Shown here piece by piece: positions 62,064 through 64,000 of a DNA stretch of 64,000 nt. This DNA comes from M0108 sp963841065. Lineage in GTDB: Bacteria; Pseudomonadota; Gammaproteobacteria; Chromatiales; Chromatiaceae. Under the pieces are notes generated by a model. That model saw nothing but the letters and a program-made list of their open reading frames with translations, ran no database searches and had not been told where the DNA came from. The DNA lies in contig CAWJBI010000031.1 of assembly GCA_963841065.1 (NCBI GenBank), positions 248,001 through 312,000 on the forward strand, given 5' to 3'. Each line of letters begins with the position of its first letter. The stretch's first letter is position 1. Position numbers and translations under genes: made by a program.

Positions 62064-62867
62064 GTGGCCGAGAGCGAAGCCTATGGCCTGGATGACCTGC
62101 TGAGCATCCTGGCGCGGTTGCGTGACCCCGACAGGGGCTGTCCTTGGGACCGCCAACAGGATTTTCGTAGCCTGCTGCCCTATGTCCTGGAGGAGGCCTA
62201 CGAGGTTGCCGAGGCTATCGACCAAGGGGACATGGTTGCCTTGCGCGATGAACTGGGTGATCTCTTGTTCCAGATCGCCTTTCAAGCTCGCTTGGGACAA
62301 GAGAGTGGCCATTTCGATTTCCAGCAGATAGTGGATACCATCTGCGCCAAGATGATCCGGCGCCATCCTCATGTCTTTGCTGAACTGGAACTCGGGGATG
62401 TGGCGGCGGTGACTGCCCATTGGGAAACGATCAAGGCTGGCGAACGGGCACAACAACCGGCGGAGGCTCCACCGGGTCTGCTTGATGGCGTGGCCCAGGC
62501 CTTGCCGGCCCTGGTTCGGGCGGAAAAGCTACAGCGGCGCGCGGCGCGCGGCGGCTTTGACTGGGATCGGGCAACGGAAGTACTCGACAAGGTGAGGGAA
62601 GAGGTGGAGGAGTGCGCCGAGACCCTGGCCGAGGGCGCCAGCCATCGGGCTCGTGTCCACGAGGTGGGTGATCTGCTCTTCGTCGCCGTCAACCTGGCTC
62701 GCCATCTCGGCGTGGATGCCGAGCAGGCCCTGCGCGCAGCCAATCATCGCTTCGAAAACCGCTTTCGTTATATCGAGCAGGCCCTGCGAGACCAGGGCCG
62801 CGCGCCAGGTATCGATGTCAGGGCGGAAATGGAGCGTCTCTGGGCGGCCGCCAAGGCGGCCGAGTAG
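62064..62867 (+). CDS. mazG: MazG, nucleoside triphosphate pyrophosphohydrolase
   Basis: 267 residues, full MazG length, starting with GTG. Two MazG all-alpha domains are visible. The first has CPWDRQQDFRSLLPYVLEEAYEVAEAI and DELGDLLFQIAFQAR (the EExxE...ExxD metal site). The second has GFDWDRATEVLDKVREEVEE and HEVGDLLFVAVNLAR. It hydrolyses (d)NTPs to monophosphates and removes aberrant nucleotides, working in the cytoplasm. Confidence 0.93.
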   Translation: MAESEAYGLDDLLSILARLRDPDRGCPWDRQQDFRSLLPYVLEEAYEVAEAIDQGDMVALRDELGDLLFQIAFQARLGQESGHFDFQQIVDTICAKMIRRHPHVFAELELGDVAAVTAHWETIKAGERAQQPAEAPPGLLDGVAQALPALVRAEKLQRRAARGGFDWDRATEVLDKVREEVEECAETLAEGASHRARVHEVGDLLFVAVNLARHLGVDAEQALRAANHRFENRFRYIEQALRDQGRAPGIDVRAEMERLWAAAKAAE

Positions 62868-62969
62868 GGGTGTCCCCGGGGCTTCCTGGTCGTCTGCTAT
62901 TATATTTATCACAAGTCCAGCAGCCTGTTAGATCGATTTCTTGATTTAAATTCCTCAGGGTTTTTTCCC

Positions 62970-63824
62970 ATGAGCTACCTCGACCACGTCCGTGCCTGCA
63001 ACCGCTGGGACCCCCGCCAATTCGTGCCATTCCGGGTCGATGGTGAAAAGGTCGGTCTGATCCGCCGCGACTTTGTCCCCCATCTGCGTGACTGCCCGGA
63101 CGTCCTGAGCGCCGGAGAGGAGGGCGTGGATTGGGTACATGCGGCGACAGGGCTGGAGGAGCGATCCCGGGTGCTGCATGAACTCCTCCTGGACCTGCAT
63201 GCCCAGGGCATCATTGGCCACATCCATGGAGAGCGCTACCCGATCTCCGCCAAGACCCGGCTCCAGCCGCGGCTGCTGATCGACCGCTCCGCCGCACCCT
63301 ATTTTGGCGTAAGGGCTTATGGGCAACACCTCAACGGCTTTGTGCGTTCGCGGGATGGTCTCAAGCTGTGGGTCGCGCGCCGCGCCCCCGACCGCCGCGT
63401 GTTTCCCGACCATCTGGATAATCTTGCCGCGGGTGGTCTGCCTTGGGGCCTGGGTCTGACGGAGAATATCCGCAAGGAGTGTCAGGAAGAGGCGGGGATG
63501 CCCGAGTCCCTCTCGTCACAGGCGGTGGCGGTCGGAGCCGTGACCTATTGCGTGGAGGGGCAGCATGGCCTCAAGCCAGATGTCATGTATTGCTACGACT
63601 TGGAGTTGCCGGCGGATTTCCTGCCCGTCAACACGGATGGCGAGGTGGCGGGGTTCGAGTTGCAACCCATCGAGGAGGTGATGGCCAGGGTCCGGGATAC
63701 TGAAGACTTCAAGATAAACTGCAATCTGGTCATCATCGACTTCCTGATCCGCCATGGCCTCATCGGGCCGGACGAACCGGATTACCTGGATCTGATCCAG
63801 GGGCTAAGGTCGCCCTTACCCTGA
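62970..63824 (+). CDS. DUF4743-Nudix hydrolase
   Basis: 284 residues. The N-terminal DUF4743 part (YLDHVRACNRWDPRQFVPFRV) precedes a Nudix domain, whose box reads GGLPWGLGLTENIRKECQEEAGM, a slight variant of GX5EX7REUXEEXGU. The C-terminal half has KPDVMYCYDLELPADFLPVNTDGEVAGF. This architecture occurs in proteins related to yeast Tnr3 and fungal/bacterial thiamine-pyrophosphate-processing Nudix enzymes. Substrate is unproven here. The ATG follows a short AT-rich leader. Confidence 0.82.
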   Translation: MSYLDHVRACNRWDPRQFVPFRVDGEKVGLIRRDFVPHLRDCPDVLSAGEEGVDWVHAATGLEERSRVLHELLLDLHAQGIIGHIHGERYPISAKTRLQPRLLIDRSAAPYFGVRAYGQHLNGFVRSRDGLKLWVARRAPDRRVFPDHLDNLAAGGLPWGLGLTENIRKECQEEAGMPESLSSQAVAVGAVTYCVEGQHGLKPDVMYCYDLELPADFLPVNTDGEVAGFELQPIEEVMARVRDTEDFKINCNLVIIDFLIRHGLIGPDEPDYLDLIQGLRSPLP

Positions 63825-63885
63825 GCCATGGGCCGACTTCCAGCCAGGCCTCAAGAAACAAACTTAAGCTATTGCCAGGTCAGAT

Positions 63886-64000
63886 ATGTTTCCTCATCGC
63901 CATCCCACTACCGCCGTCCAGGTCGGCCCTGTTCAGATCGGGGGCGGCGCGCCCCTGGTGGTCCAGTCCATGACCAATACGGATACCGCCGATGTCGCCG
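63886..64000 (+). CDS. ispG: IspG (4-hydroxy-3-methylbut-2-enyl-diphosphate synthase), 5' end
   Basis: The gene runs off the window after 38 codons. RHPTTAVQVGPVQIGGGAP then VVQSMTNTDTADV is the characteristic IspG start of the MEP isoprenoid pathway. ATG 63886 lies after GCCAGGTCAGAT. Only the N-terminal part of the TIM-barrel half is present. Confidence 0.9.
   Translation, partial: MFPHRHPTTAVQVGPVQIGGGAPLVVQSMTNTDTADVA

Overview
The window is GC-rich (AT-rich only around 4.55 kb and 38.15 kb), densely coded, and reads as a gammaproteobacterial chromosome. The family content (Mrp-type antiporter, cNOR, heme d1 biosynthesis, DUF2252, repeated palindromic elements, a tryptophanase-like lyase) would suit a Chromatiales-type sulfur or phototrophic lineage. 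That placement is inference from gene content only; no rRNA is present.

Layout. 0-3.2 kb: RND efflux pump. 3.2-4.6 kb: IS3-family element with a large palindrome between its transposase and right end, inserted against a potassium-channel-like gene. 5.2-10.1 kb: frameshifted Na/Pi cotransporter, a membrane-anchored alpha/beta hydrolase and a frameshifted AI-2E-type permease. 10.3-14.5 kb: mrpEFGBCD operon lacking an mrpA. 14.5-17.6 kb: debris of a PIN toxin, an IS1182-type transposase and several short palindromic repeats. 17.6-26.3 kb: DUF2252 protein, a hypF carrying two repeat insertions, and a 1376-residue membrane protein coupled to hypF. 26.3-30.6 kb (minus): secreted Cys-rich protein, a HATPase-GNAT fusion, a tryptophanase-like PLP lyase and a small lipoprotein. 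30.8-34.6 kb: a DUF900 hydrolase, a second alpha/beta hydrolase with a remnant of the same AI-2E permease, and a GNAT enzyme. 34.8-35.9 kb: DUF4160/DUF2442 pair and two gene fragments. 36.0-38.0 kb (minus): norCB. 38.2-48.1 kb: a decayed lasso-peptide-like RiPP locus (B2 protease, asparagine-synthetase-like cyclase, methyltransferase/PqqD protein, HprK-like kinase, PqqD/B1, ABC exporter) broken up by a RAYT element, a second DUF4160/DUF2442 pair, IS481/IS4/IS3 debris and a ParE-type toxin system. 48.5-55.4 kb (minus): norE, norF, norQ, norD, then an ABC-type efflux trio. 55.7-60.8 kb (plus): nirC-F-D-L-GH-J for heme d1. 60.8-64 kb: small membrane protein, tRNA-Arg, CoA-binding protein, mazG, Nudix protein and the start of ispG.

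How it fits together. norCB encode the NO reductase, norEF and norQD its accessory factors, and nirDLGHFJ make the heme d1 used by cytochrome cd1 nitrite reductase, whose gene nirS is not in the window. Sites of the form TTGAC-N4-GTCAA (FNR/Dnr type) lie before norC, norE and nirC, with a weaker one before norQ, which suggests one nitrogen-oxide/low-oxygen regulon. Many otherwise recognisable genes carry single frameshifts (nptA-like, AI-2E permease, mrpD, norB, ABC adaptor and permease, nirL). These may be real decay or assembly errors, and the sequence alone cannot decide.
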